64,000 nucleotides of DNA, taken from Phycisphaerae bacterium RAS1 (GTDB lineage: Bacteria > Planctomycetota > Phycisphaerae > UBA1845 > Fen-1342). The stretch is from the NCBI GenBank assembly GCA_007859745.1, contig SMLU01000001.1:2480001-2544000 (forward strand), written 5' to 3'. Positions 35,792-43,749 of the stretch are shown here, piece after piece (the stretch's first letter is position 1; the number at the start of each line of letters is the position of its first letter). A model generated the notes under the pieces. That model was not told the origin of the DNA. It saw only the letters and a program-made list of their open reading frames with translations, and searched no databases. Position numbers and translations under genes: made by a program.

Positions 35792-37381
35792 ATGGCAGAC
35801 TCGAAACAAGCACCGCGCTTCGTGACACCCGACCTTCCCTCTCATCCCGACGACCCGACCCCGGACAGCGCTGGAGAATTGTGCGCTGCGGAGCCAAATG
35901 CGTCCGGCGCTGCCGAAGCGCGCGAGTCGCCGGCCCGGACGCTCGCCCGAATTGTCGAAACATCGCAGACTGTCCTCACCGGGCTGATCCTGGCGTTCGT
36001 CTTTCGCGCTTATCAGATTGAACCCTTTATGATCCCCACCGGGTCCATGGCCGAGGCGCTGTGCGGCTCACATACCACCCAGCTCTGCCGCGCGTGCGGC
36101 TGGGAGTACAACTCGGACGTGATCAGCGCCGACCGCGAATCGCGCCGCCGCATGGCGCCGGATCAGCTTTTCTGTCCGAACTGCCACCTGCGCGTCTCAG
36201 CGGAAGAGGCCGCCCCGACGCTCAAGGCCGGCGACCGGATCGTCGTCCACAAGTGGTGCTATGATCTGCCCTTTTTCTCCCCGCAGCCGTGGGATGTGAT
36301 CGTCTTCCGCGATCCGGCCAATTCGCAGCAGAACTACATCAAGCGCGTCGTCGGATTGCCGGGCGAGACGGTCGAGATCGTCGATGGCGACGTGTTCGTC
36401 GATGGGCGGATTCGCCGAAAGACCCGCGCGGCGCAGGCGGCGCTCTGGTCGGTGGTCTTCGATCAGTCCTTCGCGCCATCGCCCGAGGCCCAGTCGGGCA
36501 AGGCGCCCCGCTGGGTCAGCGACGCCCAGCCCGCCGGCGGCGCGGATTCGGCGTGGACCGGGTTGGACTCACGCGTCATCCGCTTTCAGCCCACGGACGG
36601 CGCGGCGCACGCCATTCGCTTCAACGCCGAGGCCAGCCGCGAGTACCTGCTGGATGTGTGCGGCTACGACCGCGGCTCGTCGGGCACGCCGGTCTCGGAC
36701 GTGCGTCTCAGCGCCGCTCTCACGCGCAATCCACAGAGCAGCCTCGAGTTCGAGTTGACGCGCGGCGAGCACGTGTTTGTTCTGGCGTTGACCGAAGATC
36801 ATGCGACGTTGCGGCACAGGCGCACCGACGTCGATCCCGCCGTTGACGAGACGCTCGCGGAGTGCCGCGTCCCGTTTTCCCTCTCCGCGACGCGCCAAGT
36901 CGAGTTCGAGCACGTCGATTACCGCGTCGCCGCCCGCATCGATGGCCGCGAGTTGCTGGCGTCGCGCGACGAGCACTACGCGCCGGACCTCGCCGGGCTG
37001 CGGCGCGAGAGCGGCGGAAAGGCCGTCGCCTTGTGCATTCGCGCCGAGGGCGGCCGCGCCCGGCTGGAGCGCCTGCGGCTGGATCGCGACGTTCACTACA
37101 CGTACACGCCCGGCCGCACGCGCCGCGCTCACGCCGGCAATCCGTTCGTCCTGGCGGCTGGCGAGTTCTTCGTGCTGGGCGATAACAGCGCCGACAGCCA
37201 CGACGGCCGCGAGTGGTTCGAACGCTCGGTGAATCTGAATGATGGCTATCGCCTCGGGACCGTGCGGCGCGATCAGATTGTCGGGCAGGCAGCGCTCGTG
37301 TATCTTCCGGGACTGACGCCCGTGGTTTCCGGCGGCACGGCGCGAATGCCGGACCTTGGTCGTGTCCGGTTCATCCGCTGA
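35792..37381 (+). CDS. lepB: enlarged signal peptidase I with zinc-ribbon insert (paralogue 2)
   Basis: The 529-residue paralogue of the preceding gene has an ~50-residue acidic N-terminus before the membrane helix (TSQTVLTGLILAFVFRAYQI), then Ser85 in IPTGSMAEAL, LCRACGWEY and FCPNCHL (ribbon cysteines), Lys184 in QNYIKRVVGLPGE and the GDNSADSHDGREW box. The inserted beta-rich region matches paralogue 1 in outline (RVIRFQPTD, REYLLDVCGYDRGSSG, VEFEHVDYRVAARIDGRELL) but is diverged. ATG 35792 avoids the palindrome upstream. Two different processing specificities are plausible. Confidence 0.9.
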   Translation: MADSKQAPRFVTPDLPSHPDDPTPDSAGELCAAEPNASGAAEARESPARTLARIVETSQTVLTGLILAFVFRAYQIEPFMIPTGSMAEALCGSHTTQLCRACGWEYNSDVISADRESRRRMAPDQLFCPNCHLRVSAEEAAPTLKAGDRIVVHKWCYDLPFFSPQPWDVIVFRDPANSQQNYIKRVVGLPGETVEIVDGDVFVDGRIRRKTRAAQAALWSVVFDQSFAPSPEAQSGKAPRWVSDAQPAGGADSAWTGLDSRVIRFQPTDGAAHAIRFNAEASREYLLDVCGYDRGSSGTPVSDVRLSAALTRNPQSSLEFELTRGEHVFVLALTEDHATLRHRRTDVDPAVDETLAECRVPFSLSATRQVEFEHVDYRVAARIDGRELLASRDEHYAPDLAGLRRESGGKAVALCIRAEGGRARLERLRLDRDVHYTYTPGRTRRAHAGNPFVLAAGEFFVLGDNSADSHDGREWFERSVNLNDGYRLGTVRRDQIVGQAALVYLPGLTPVVSGGTARMPDLGRVRFIR

Positions 37382-37667
37382 TGGCGCGGGCCGAAATCGG
37401 GCCGCTTGTCAACACGGCGGCGCGTACTCTGCTTCGCGCCCGCCCGTGTGCCGGTCGTGCGTCAAATTCGCGGTTGACGTTCTCTTCGCAGTCCCTTGAC
37501 AGTACGTAAGCCTATACCTGAAAGATAGTTATATGAAAATGAGGGCGAATCCACGGCCTTCCCGGGTCCGCCGCTGCGGTCCACAGGCTCCGTGGCCGTC
37601 CCGCTCGCGCCACCCACAAGGCGGCCTTGTGAACATGTTGTCCACAAACCCTGTCGATTCCGTCTAG
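37382..37667. other. intergenic region before lptB, no gene seen
   Basis: The first half contains an unusually AT-rich stretch (37495-37545) with TTGACA at 37496, TATACC further on and GATAGTTATATG; spacing does not give a convincing -35/-10 pair. A hairpin-prone GC-rich stretch (CGGCCTTCCC...) and repeated TCCACA follow. It probably holds the lptB promoter. Confidence 0.35.
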
Positions 37668-38426
37668 ATGCTCTTGGAAGCACAGAATCTCGTCAAAGCA
37701 TACAACGGCCGGACGGTCGTCAGTGATGTCTGCTTTTCCGTGAATGAGCGCGAGATCGTCGGGCTGCTCGGACCCAACGGGGCTGGAAAAACCACGAGCT
37801 TTCGCATTACCGTGGGCATGGTGACGCCCGAGGGTGGCTCGATTCGCTTCGACGGACGCGACATCACCGAGCTGCCCATGTACAAACGCGCCCGCCGCGG
37901 CATGGGCTATCTCACGCAGGAGCCGAGCGTCTTTCAACGCCTCTCCGTTGAAGAGAACCTGATGGCCATCTGCGAAACGCTGCGGCTCAGCCGAGCGGCG
38001 CGGCGCAAGAAGGTTGACGAGCTGCTCGAGCAATTCGGCCTGACGCACATCCGCAAGAGCCCGGCGCGGGTCGTCTCGGGCGGCGAGCGGCGGCGGGTCG
38101 AGATCGCCCGCTCGCTGGTGACCAGCCCGCGGCTGATCCTCCTCGACGAACCCTTCAGCGGGCTGGATCCGCGCATCGTCGAAGATCTCCGCACGGAAAT
38201 CGTCAAGCTGCGCGACCGGGGAATCGCGATTCTGCTGACCGATCACAACGTTCATGAAACTCTGAAGGTCACCGACCGCAGTTACGTCATCGACCAGGGC
38301 CGCGTCATCAGCGACGGCACGCCGGCTAAACTGATCAACGACCCGCTCGTCCGCCAGCGCTACCTCGGCAACACGTTCCGGGGCGACGAGTTCGGCCCGG
38401 ACGGCGGAACGCGCGCCGCGGGATGA
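37668..38426 (+). CDS. lptB: LptB-like ABC transporter ATP-binding protein
   Basis: The cytoplasmic ATPase of the lipopolysaccharide export complex. Walker A GPNGAGKTT, Q-loop LTQEPSVFQRLSVEENL, ABC signature VSGGERRRVEIARSL, Walker B LILLDEPFSGLDP and the H-switch DHNVHETL are all present, with the LptB-typical order. Length is 252. No lptF/G/C neighbours are in this window. A generic branched-chain-type ABC ATPase is the alternative, but the SVEENLMAICE segment favours LptB. Confidence 0.88.
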   Translation: MLLEAQNLVKAYNGRTVVSDVCFSVNEREIVGLLGPNGAGKTTSFRITVGMVTPEGGSIRFDGRDITELPMYKRARRGMGYLTQEPSVFQRLSVEENLMAICETLRLSRAARRKKVDELLEQFGLTHIRKSPARVVSGGERRRVEIARSLVTSPRLILLDEPFSGLDPRIVEDLRTEIVKLRDRGIAILLTDHNVHETLKVTDRSYVIDQGRVISDGTPAKLINDPLVRQRYLGNTFRGDEFGPDGGTRAAG

Positions 38427-38430
38427 TCCT

Positions 38431-38526
38431 GTAGCGTTGGACCTCTGTGTCCGACGGTGAGGGTAGCGTCGGACCTCTGTGTCCGACTGTGATTTCAGCG
38501 TCGGACGCGGAGTACCGACGCTACCA
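38431..38526. repeat. three REPs: two direct, one inverted
   Basis: GTAGCGTTGGACCTCTGTG (38432), GTAGCGTCGGACCTCTGTG (38463) and an inverted REP ending CCGACGCTAC (38524). The last foot provides the stop codon of dtd. Confidence 0.85.
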
Positions 38527-38970
38527 CAACCGTCGCGAATCAAGCGGAATGCAGATCGGTCCGTCGTTGACAGACTCAACCTGCATCTCCCCCGCAAACC
38601 GGCCCGTTTCCACGCGCACGCCGTGAGCGCGAATCGCCTCGGCCAACCGCGCGATCAACGGTTCGGCCACCGGGCCGGGCGCCGCCCCCAGAAATGCCGG
38701 CCGGCGGCCCTTGCGCGCGTCGGCCAGCAGCGTGAAGGCGCTGACGAGCAGCACGGCCCCGCCCGTTTCCAGCACGCCGCGGTTCATCTTGCCCGCCTCG
38801 TCGTGGAAGATTCGAAGCTGACTGACCTTGTCGGCGATGTAGGAGATGTCGTCGGGGCCGTCATCGGCGACCGCCGCGGCGTACACCAGCAGGCCGGCAT
38901 CGATCCGGCCGACAACCTGGCCGGCGACGGTCACCGACGCGCGACTGACACGTTGAACGATGGCGCGCAT
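38521..38970 (-). CDS. dtd: D-aminoacyl-tRNA deacylase
   Basis: It removes D-amino acids (and glycine) mischarged on tRNA. The 149-residue length is exact for the family. MRAIVQRVSRASVTVAGQVVG and FTLLADARKGRRPAFLGAAP are classical. Two active-site motifs deviate: the usual SQFTL reads SAFTL and the usual NxGPVT reads NDGPIC; the Gly-Pro pair is kept. The stop TAG lies in a REP foot. Confidence 0.92.
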   Translation of the reverse strand: MRAIVQRVSRASVTVAGQVVGRIDAGLLVYAAAVADDGPDDISYIADKVSQLRIFHDEAGKMNRGVLETGGAVLLVSAFTLLADARKGRRPAFLGAAPGPVAEPLIARLAEAIRAHGVRVETGRFAGEMQVESVNDGPICIPLDSRRLW

Positions 38971-38999
38971 GTCGCCGGACTCCGTCGTGACGCGCGTGG

Positions 39000-39902
39000 C
39001 TACGGGATCGTCGCCTGGTGATCCTGCGTGTTGATGTTAATCGGCCCGTCCAGGTTGAAGTTGGCCTCTCGCACAAGTTGCTCCTGGGCCGTCACGCGGT
39101 CCGTGGATTGCGCCCAGGCTTCGCGGGTCTCGGGGTCGGTCGCGTTCAGGAGCGTCGCCCGTCGAACCTCGAGGAATGTGGAGAGCCACTCGGTTTCATC
39201 CACGCCGTCGGCGGGGGCGCCGCCGGCGCGCTGGCTGGTCCGTGCGATCATCGCCGGCACGCCGTCGGGGTCGTCGCCGGCGCCATGCTGAATATTGGCG
39301 TCGTAAAGCGCCAGAACGCCCAGGGCCGTCGTCAGCCCGAGCTCGCGCGCAAACTGCAGGGCCGGATCGAAGTACTCCTCCGCCACGACCGCATCCTGAA
39401 TGTCGCGAAAACGCGCGTCTTCTGCGGCCTGCTCCCACGCCGGCGGCAAGCCGGCCAGTCCGTCCAGCGACCCACTGTGCGCCGCGGCCAATTCACGCAG
39501 TCGCGGCAGAAACGCGGCCAGCGCGCTCTGCGGCTCCGCCGCGACGTAGCGCTCGACGACGACCAGCATGTCGCCGGTCGCCGACGTGAAACCGGCCCGG
39601 CCGGCGGTGTAGCCGCGGCCGTCCTCGATGGCGCCGATATAGGCGTACTGCAGCTCCAGCGTGTCGTTTTCGAAGATGCTGATGAACTGGTCCGCCCGCA
39701 GGCGTTGCGCCGGCGTGAGGCCGGTTTCAACCACATCGGACGGTTGATCTCCCGATTGCGAGTCCGCAGGGTCGCCGTCCGTGGAGGCGGAAGACCCGAC
39801 GGTTGTGTCCGTTTCGGGGCAACCCGCCAGAAGCGCGGCGGCCAGCAGCGCGACGAGGGTCGCCAGCGGTCTTTGTCCGGCTCGAAAGATGGCGTCATTC
39901 AT
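39000..39902 (-). CDS. lipoprotein chitosanase, GH46-like
   Basis: The lipobox LAGC (Cys28) is followed by an acidic/serine linker and, from residue ~60, a domain that matches GH46 chitosanases in order: ISIFENDTLELQYAYIGAIEDGRGYTAGRAGFTSATGD (split here across motifs), then LYDANIQHGAGDDPDG, GGAPADGVDETEWLSTFLEVR and REANFNLDGPI. Known catalytic residues of GH46 correspond to Glu78 and Asp94. The enzyme would cleave chitosan (beta-1,4-glucosamine) outside the cytoplasm while lipid-anchored. ATG 39902 has GGAG upstream. The match is from memory of the Streptomyces N174 enzyme pattern; the spacing between the two acids is two residues shorter here. Confidence 0.82.
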   Translation of the reverse strand: MNDAIFRAGQRPLATLVALLAAALLAGCPETDTTVGSSASTDGDPADSQSGDQPSDVVETGLTPAQRLRADQFISIFENDTLELQYAYIGAIEDGRGYTAGRAGFTSATGDMLVVVERYVAAEPQSALAAFLPRLRELAAAHSGSLDGLAGLPPAWEQAAEDARFRDIQDAVVAEEYFDPALQFARELGLTTALGVLALYDANIQHGAGDDPDGVPAMIARTSQRAGGAPADGVDETEWLSTFLEVRRATLLNATDPETREAWAQSTDRVTAQEQLVREANFNLDGPININTQDHQATIP

Positions 39903-40005
39903 CGCAGGCTCCATTGGTACTCTATGAGCGAGGACAACCGGCGACCTTAACGGCCTGTTTCTAACGCGGGCCATGCCGGAGAGCCAACCGCGATGGCCGG
40001 ATCCA

Positions 40006-40071
40006 AGAACTCCTATCAGAACCCCGCACGGAAGTGCGGGGCCTCGCCCGCCACTTCCGTGGCGGGTTCTG
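40006..40071. repeat. double-hairpin element, inverted copy of 8335-8403
   Basis: Hairpins CCGCACggaaGTGCGG and CCGCCACttccGTGGCGG lie inside outer arms CAGAACCCC and GGGTTCTG; it includes AGAACTCCTAT, the complement of the 8335 flank. Nothing else is seen in the 318-base gap 39903-40220. Confidence 0.75.
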
Positions 40072-40220
40072 TTCGGCCGTCTAAATCAACAAGATCTGAC
40101 ACAAACGCTGTGGGGCCGGCGACCGTGGCGCGTTTAGGCTGGCGTTCGAACGAGGTCGAAGGCACGCCGCCCCAGGCCACGGGCTTCTACGAGCTGAGCT
40201 TGTCTTCTGTCGCGAGCATC

Positions 40221-40784
40221 ATGGCGATTCACGCGGACGCTGCGGTGCGGCCCGTTCCGGCGCTTGATCGAGCGCTGGAGCGACACCGCGCCAGCCTCCA
40301 TCGCTACTTCGCCGTCCGCCTCGGGGCCGATGGCGCGACGGCCGACGACCTCATGCAGCAGCTCTGGCTGCTCGTCTCGCGCAGCACGGCGGCGGTGCCG
40401 GAGGCGGACCTGGAGGCGTGGATCCGCGGAATCGCACGCAACCTGATCCGCACGCACTGGCGCGTCGTCCGTCGGCGCCCGCCGCAGGCCCCGCTGCCTG
40501 ACGCGCGAACCGCCGGCGAGCTGTCGCAGCGGCTCGTGACTCAGGAACTGCCCGCGGCCGACCTGGAACGCCGCGAAGTGCGCGACCAGTTGCTTCTGGC
40601 GCTCACCGCGATGCCCAGCGAGCCGCAGCAGATGTTAATCGAGCACTACTTCCACGGCCGGTCTCACGCTGATCTATCCGCGGAGCTGGGCGTGAGCGAG
40701 CGGGCGGTGGAAGGCCGGCTCTATCGGGCGCGGCAGGCGCTGCGGCAGGCGCTTCTGCACCTGGCCCACGACGGCGACCTGTAG
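40221..40784 (+). CDS. ECF-like RNA polymerase sigma factor
   Basis: The 187-residue protein has region 2 (LHRYFAVRLGADGATADDLMQQLWLLVSRS, WIRGIARNLIRTHWR) and region 4 (LTAMPSEPQQMLIEHYFHGRSHADLSAELGVSERAVEGRLYRARQALRQAL). ATG 40221 was chosen because upstream frame runs through repeat sequence. The TAG stop (40782-40784) is the foot of a REP. The next gene, 159 bases on, is the likely anti-sigma partner. Confidence 0.88.
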   Translation: MAIHADAAVRPVPALDRALERHRASLHRYFAVRLGADGATADDLMQQLWLLVSRSTAAVPEADLEAWIRGIARNLIRTHWRVVRRRPPQAPLPDARTAGELSQRLVTQELPAADLERREVRDQLLLALTAMPSEPQQMLIEHYFHGRSHADLSAELGVSERAVEGRLYRARQALRQALLHLAHDGDL

Positions 40785-40926
40785 CGTCGGACCTCCGCGT
40801 CCAACGGTGTGTCGGACACCGACGGACTTCGGATGTCTGAGATTGTGAAGACCGGCCGGAGGCCGGTCCCCCAGGAGCCGGTCCCCCAGGAACCGGCCGC
40901 CTCAGACAGGCCGGTCCGACAAGACT
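40781..40926. repeat. REP and GGCCGGTCCCCC hairpin cluster
   Basis: A REP begins GTAGCGTCGGACCTCCGCG at 40781; ACCGGCCGGAGGCCGGT, followed by two GGTCCCCCAGGA-type direct repeats (40866-40895), fills the rest. A related ACCGGCCGG hairpin occurs near 25365. Confidence 0.7.
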
Positions 40927-40943
40927 GAAAGGAGCGCGGCGTC

Positions 40944-42269
40944 ATGTACGACCCGCATGAAACGCAGCAACCCCGCGATTCCGGCGACGAAATGCTGGAT
41001 CGAAACCTGCGCCTCATCGCCCGGCGGCTGACTTTGCCGGACGAATCGACTCCGCACGTGTTCAAGACGATTAACCTCTCCGCCGGCGCCGACGGCGCTG
41101 CGCGGCATTCATCTGGAGTATCGCGTATGCACCGCACGCGCCTGTATACCTGGACCAGCACCGCCGTCGCCGCCAGCATCGCGCTGGCCGCGTTCTTCTA
41201 CCTGCCGACGAGGCAGTCGATCGTCGAGGCGGCCACCATTCTGCGCAGCTTCCGTGAGAGTCTGCATCACGGCCTCGAAGTCCGCATGGAGAAGTTGAGC
41301 ATCGAGGGAATTCACGTGGACGGCGACGTGCTGATTCAGTTCAAGCAGCCGATCACGGTGCAGCAGATCTTCGGCGAGAAGAGCGATCTCGAAGCGCACA
41401 TGTCCGGCGTTTACGCCGACCTGCGGGTGCACGCCGCCGAGGATGCGGCGGAAGCGGACGTCGCCGGCCTGGATGTCGAGACGAAGCTGGCGTTCTCGCC
41501 GCAATCCAAGTGGGTGTTCCTGGACCTTCGTTCCTTGCCGACCAAGGTCGTTGAAGAGGAACCGATGGCGGCGCTCGTGACGAATTTCCTGCGCGGCGGA
41601 CTGCTGCTGGAGCTGGACGGCGTCATCGGCGACAAGGACATCTTCGGCGGTGACGATGACGACGACGACGACCCTGATGTGACGTCGGTCAAGCGCGACG
41701 TAAAGGTTGACGTTCGGAGCGGCGGTCAGCCGGCCGCCGCGGACAAGGACGAGGACGACGATTCGAGCACGCTGGCTCGCACGCGGATGAACTTCGACAT
41801 CAACGTCGATGACGACGCCGACAACTCCGATGAACAATTCGAGCAGCTTCTGGTGTCGCTGCTCTCGGGCCAGGCGGACGCCGCGCAGCTCGCTTCGCTG
41901 GTTCAGGAGATCGAGCAGCACGCGGAGACAGTGACGGTTTCCGAGGTCGAGCCGGGCGTGCATCTGCTGTCGATGAGCGGCTTCAAGCAGGACGCCGACG
42001 ACGCCCACCAAGCCTGGATCGCGAAGATGACCATCGAAATGCGCTATCGCGAAGGCGCCGGCGTCGAGTCGCTTACCTGTCTGCACGTCGGCGACGAGGA
42101 CGGGTCCGTGCGCATCGGTTTCGTTGACGCCACGCCGAACCTGTCTCGCTTCGACAAGCAGCAGTTGATCGACCAGGGCGTGCGGCGGCTGGATGTGGCT
42201 TCGCTGGGCAGGATGATCGAAGGACTCAGCGGTAGCAGCTCCAGCGGCGACAAAAGCGACGACAAATAG
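40944..42269 (+). CDS. membrane-anchored acidic protein, probable anti-sigma partner
   Basis: The 441-residue protein has a ~65-residue cytoplasmic part (DEMLDRNLRLIARRLTLPDESTP), one membrane segment (TSTAVAASIALAAFFYLP) and a long outer domain. The outer domain carries a run of aspartates (GDDDDDDDPD) and other acidic stretches. A ribosome site AAAGGAG lies before ATG 40944. Position right after an ECF-type sigma gene and the short-inside/long-outside layout suggest an anti-sigma role, but no zinc-binding HxxxCxxC motif is present. Confidence 0.65.
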   Translation: MYDPHETQQPRDSGDEMLDRNLRLIARRLTLPDESTPHVFKTINLSAGADGAARHSSGVSRMHRTRLYTWTSTAVAASIALAAFFYLPTRQSIVEAATILRSFRESLHHGLEVRMEKLSIEGIHVDGDVLIQFKQPITVQQIFGEKSDLEAHMSGVYADLRVHAAEDAAEADVAGLDVETKLAFSPQSKWVFLDLRSLPTKVVEEEPMAALVTNFLRGGLLLELDGVIGDKDIFGGDDDDDDDPDVTSVKRDVKVDVRSGGQPAAADKDEDDDSSTLARTRMNFDINVDDDADNSDEQFEQLLVSLLSGQADAAQLASLVQEIEQHAETVTVSEVEPGVHLLSMSGFKQDADDAHQAWIAKMTIEMRYREGAGVESLTCLHVGDEDGSVRIGFVDATPNLSRFDKQQLIDQGVRRLDVASLGRMIEGLSGSSSSGDKSDDK

Positions 42270-42299
42270 AGGCAATCCCAAGCCCGATCCGAGCCGCAT

Positions 42300-42366
42300 T
42301 TTGGGTGGGACGGGCGTCTCGCCCGTCCCGGCGATTTCAGAAACGGGCAGAATGCCCATTCCAGTC
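42300..42366. repeat. GACGGGCGTCTCGCCCGTC hairpin and relative
   Basis: This is the array hairpin in the opposite orientation (42308-42326), then a weaker GGGCAGAATGCCC hairpin near 42345. It resembles one unit of 5280-5445 read on the other strand. Confidence 0.7.
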
Positions 42367-42517
42367 GAAAAAGGTCGACAGGCTCGGACGGCCGCACTCA
42401 CCGCCATAATCCAATTATTATCAATCACTTAAGTGCTGTTCGGGAGGATTGAATAGAACGCGGGCTCCGTGCGTCCATACTGCCGTGATGGAACAAGGAC
42501 GCGAACTGGAGACCGCC

Positions 42518-42805
42518 ATGACGACCGCGATGAAGACCGCCCTGAAGAAAACGCTCTGCACGCTGGGACTTGCGACCGGGCTGATGATCGGAACCGGATG
42601 CGACGAATTCTCGATCGGCCTGTCCCCCTACGCCACCGGATTCGGCGGTTACTCAAGCGGCTACGGCTCGTACTACGCCCCGTCGCCGGTGTACACGCCG
42701 GTCTACACGACGCCGGTCGTGACGACCGACGAATACTACTACGAGGAAACCACCGACTACGGCTGGGGCGACTACGGCTGGGACGGCGGCGGCTGGGGCT
42801 GGTAA
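42518..42805 (+). CDS. small tyrosine/glycine-rich lipoprotein
   Basis: A 95-residue protein with a lipobox LMIGTGC and a mature part composed of Tyr, Gly, Thr and Pro (GGYSSGYGSYYAPSPVYTPVYTTPVV, here named by segments) ending in GWGDYGWDGGGWGW. ATG 42518 is preceded by GGAG at seven bases. Such low-complexity aromatic lipoproteins are common in planctomycetes and have no known role. Confidence 0.65.
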   Translation: MTTAMKTALKKTLCTLGLATGLMIGTGCDEFSIGLSPYATGFGGYSSGYGSYYAPSPVYTPVYTTPVVTTDEYYYEETTDYGWGDYGWDGGGWGW

Positions 42806-42982
42806 GCAGGGCGCCGAATTTTCAGGCCGACCCGCCGTGATGAGCGATCGCTCGCGGCGGGTCGCGTCGTTTTTGGAACGCTGCGCTGCGCGGCGTATAA
42901 TTCGCCCGGCAGGCCGGGTGGCGGCCTCCGAAATTTCGGGTCGCGGGACGAGAGGGCGTGGCGGGGCGTCGAGGAGCTGACC

Positions 42983-43423
42983 ATGGAACGGACCGAATTG
43001 CAGAAGCGCTGGGATGAGGCGTGGGAGAGCGGCCTGTGGGCGGCCCCGTGGAAGAAACTGCTCGAAGGCCTGTCGCCGGAGGACGCGGCCTGGTCGCCGC
43101 AGCCGCAGCGGCATTCGATCTGGCAGATTGTGAATCACATGATCTTCTGGCGGGAGGAGGCGATCAGGCGCTTCAACGCCGGGCAGCCGTCGACGGACGA
43201 GGAAATCGCCAGGCGGAACTTTGAATCGCCGGCGGCGCCGACGCAGGTGGCGTGGAGCGAGACGACGGCCCGCTTTTCTGCGTCGCAGCAGCGCGTGCGA
43301 AGCACGATGGCGGAGGCGAAGACCGACATCGACAAGATTCGCTACCTGCTGGCGCATGACATGTACCACCAGGGGCAGGTGGCATACCTGCGCGCCATGC
43401 GCGGCAAGCCGACGCCGGAATGA
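42983..43423 (+). CDS. DinB-family metalloprotein
   Basis: This 146-residue four-helix protein has the DinB/DUF664 metal-site histidines: His in IWQIVNHMIFWREEAI and the pair in LLAHDMYHQGQVAYLRAMRG. The family includes thiol S-transferases using bacillithiol or mycothiol, but most members are uncharacterised. ATG 42983 has GAGGAG upstream. Confidence 0.85.
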   Translation: MERTELQKRWDEAWESGLWAAPWKKLLEGLSPEDAAWSPQPQRHSIWQIVNHMIFWREEAIRRFNAGQPSTDEEIARRNFESPAAPTQVAWSETTARFSASQQRVRSTMAEAKTDIDKIRYLLAHDMYHQGQVAYLRAMRGKPTPE

Positions 43424-43430
43424 GGGACGA

Positions 43431-43710
43431 AATGTCGAATGGCGAATCGCGAATGACGAACAGGGTGTGCCCGCATTCGACATTCGCCATTCGGCATTCG
43501 CCATTCACCTGGTAGGTCCATTGCTGATTGTGAAGGTCGTAGGGTCCGCTGTGCGGACCACGGCAACCGACAGGGCAGGTGAAGCCGCGCGGCGATCGCC
43601 CGACCGCCGTGCCATGGTCCGCACAGCGGACCCTACGACTACGACTGACACCGCAGGCGGGCGAGGCGCCCGTCCCACCCAACGCCACGAGGCGGCGGGC
43701 GGGACGCCCG
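43431..43710. repeat. stacked repeats: ATTCGCC-type, GTAGGGTCC REPIN, GGCGGGCG hairpins
   Basis: GAATGGCGAAT-type short repeats (43431-43463) face their inverted version (43477-43507). A REPIN follows: GTAGGGTCCGCTGTGCGGACC (43541, first 20 bases noted) against GGTCCGCACAGCGGACCCTAC near 43637. Array-type GCGGGCG-AGG-CGCCCG hairpins finish the region. No gene is visible between 43424 and 43749. Confidence 0.75.
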
Positions 43711-43749
43711 TACGCCCCGATCACGCGCCCCCGGCTATGATGGGTAGAG

